This document shows, piece by piece, positions 19,233 through 20,225 of a DNA stretch of 20,225 nucleotides. Source of the DNA: a virus. The position numbers and the translations under genes are program-made. The stretch is taken from positions 1-20,225 of the IMG/VR virus record IMGVR_UViG_3300046517_000969; one strand, 5' to 3'. Position 1 is the stretch's first letter; each line of letters opens with the position of its first letter. The notes below the pieces were generated by a model. It did no database searches. It was not told the origin of the DNA and saw nothing but the letters and a program-made list of their open reading frames with translations.

Positions 19233-20225
19233 TGCCTGGCCCGCTGATTCCGCAGCAGCCCTTGCCGTCGAGCATCAACCCGGAAGGGGCATCTGTCTTC
19301 GATGCGCCTGGGCAGGGACTACTGCGAAAGATCGTCGGCTGGATGGGCCTTGATGATCCGAATCAGATCATGTCGATGGGCACCGCGATGGATGTCGGGC
19401 CTATGACCGGTGGCCTTGTCGATGCTGTGGCGCAGAGGTTTCCACGGCTCACGGAAGCGATTGCGAACGCGCGCGGAAGTTTAGCTAGTTCACTGAAAGG
19501 CGTGGCGTCTGGTGAATATCAAATGCGGGCGCCGATTCAGCGTCGGATGGAATCGCTGTATCAAATCGGCAATGCGATGGGGAACCAAGCCAAGTGGGCC
19601 GGTAATACCGAAGCGTTGATGCAAGCCGTGCAGAACGATCCTGAACTTGCGCAACGGTTCATGCGGTTGATCGGCGCAACATCGCCCAACACCTCGGTGC
19701 CGGTGAATACACGCGAGGCGCTGTCAGTCTTCGCTCATAGTCTCGAGAATCCCGGCGCATCCGTCACCGTGCCAGAGATGCAGCAACTCTTGCCGGCGAA
19801 AGTGACGATGGCACCATCGAAGACGCCGAACATCAACAACGCACTCGCGGGGCGTCCCTTGTCTGGCGACAAGGTCGAAGCGTTCTCGCAATTGATGCTG
19901 GGCAAGCCGCGCATTCCGATCGATGTGCATGCGCTCTTTGCGGCTGGGTCAGAAGCCGATAAACTCCAACCAGAACTGGCGGGCTTGCGGGCCTTGATGA
20001 CGAAGACCGAAGGCTTGCCGTTACGCGGGAGTCTCACCGATACGGATATTTACTATCGTGTCGAGAAAGCCATGGCCTCGGCGCTGAATGAAATTGCGCC
20101 AGGCGTGCCGACGAACGAATCATTCGCGACGATGTGGGAAGGCACGCGCGCGGCGAAGGGGTTGAAGCCGCAGGGTGGACAGATTGATATTCTCCGCGCG
20201 AAAGGCTTACTCCAGCCGGCCTCCA
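19232..20225 (+). CDS. unfinished gene after portal (DUF7178-like phrases), runs off the window
   Basis: The frame stays open from the ATG at 19232 (TGATG overlap with portal) through the last base, giving at least 331 residues. It starts MPGPLIPQQPLPSS. Notable phrases are GATSPNTSVPVNTREAL, NALAGRPLSGDKVEAF and GKPRIPIDVHALFAAG, which resemble a DUF7178-type module that I associate with phage genes near portals. DIYYRVEKAMASALNEIAPG follows. Location suggests a virion or head-associated protein, perhaps ejected. The family suggestion is tentative and the C-terminus is missing. Confidence 0.7.
   Translation, partial: MPGPLIPQQPLPSSINPEGASVFDAPGQGLLRKIVGWMGLDDPNQIMSMGTAMDVGPMTGGLVDAVAQRFPRLTEAIANARGSLASSLKGVASGEYQMRAPIQRRMESLYQIGNAMGNQAKWAGNTEALMQAVQNDPELAQRFMRLIGATSPNTSVPVNTREALSVFAHSLENPGASVTVPEMQQLLPAKVTMAPSKTPNINNALAGRPLSGDKVEAFSQLMLGKPRIPIDVHALFAAGSEADKLQPELAGLRALMTKTEGLPLRGSLTDTDIYYRVEKAMASALNEIAPGVPTNESFATMWEGTRAAKGLKPQGGQIDILRAKGLLQPAS

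Overview
The window is a piece of a tailed-bacteriophage (Caudoviricetes) genome. It carries a P22-type portal gene, large and small terminase subunits, a tail-fibre-type protein with an S74 self-cleaving chaperone domain, phage-style DNA methyltransferases, a RepA/RecA-like helicase and a recombination module. Genes are tightly packed, and most junctions overlap by 1 or 4 nt (TAATG, TGATG, ATGA, GTGA). The DNA is GC-rich and codes almost end to end. No rRNA, tRNA, integrase, capsid gene or CRISPR array was seen. The host is not determinable; a lipobox-like signal peptide on one protein hints at a bacterial host with a lipoprotein pathway, but this is inference.

Layout. (i) 32-1177 (+) is an S74 tail-fibre-type protein with an N-terminal signal. 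(ii) 6114 to 1083 (-) is a 14-gene chain. It opens with a ribbon-helix-helix regulator full of palindromes and continues through four micro or small genes to a 543-aa protein joining a Pol I-type 5'-3' exonuclease to a RecT-like annealing domain. It ends in a string of small proteins, many zinc-ribbon-like, and a modular DUF3850/zinc/DUF551 protein. (iii) 9184 to 6153 (-) holds a coiled-coil membrane protein, small Cys-rich proteins, a large virion or glycosidase-like protein, a holin-like protein and a 30-aa membrane peptide. (iv) 9330-9702 has two convergent small coiled-coil genes. (v) 9807-11827 (+) is a C5-cytosine methyltransferase, a small protein, a PD-(D/E)XK-type nuclease and a beta-class amino-methyltransferase. 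(vi) 11831-13277 (+) has a structured leader, a small gene and the helicase, followed by a repeat-bearing AT-rich gap. (vii) 13489 to the window end (+) is the packaging and head module: terminase small subunit, small zinc proteins, terminase large subunit, two unknowns, portal, and an incomplete gene that runs off the window.

Working together. The minus-strand chain looks like an early recombination and host-interaction operon, whose central enzyme combines 5'-end resection with strand annealing. The methyltransferase-nuclease block and helicase would serve DNA protection and replication. The rightward late genes package DNA through the portal. The minus cassette at 6-9 kb probably supplies membrane/lysis and virion-decoration functions, although no endolysin was recognised.

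Most notable: the exonuclease-annealase fusion with an internal ribosome-binding site at the joint; three abutting palindromes inside the ribbon-helix-helix gene; a possible pseudoknot leader at 11831-11916; and repeated gene-boundary and linker sequences in the 1.5-2.8 kb region. All family names come from motif recognition by eye; no database search was run.
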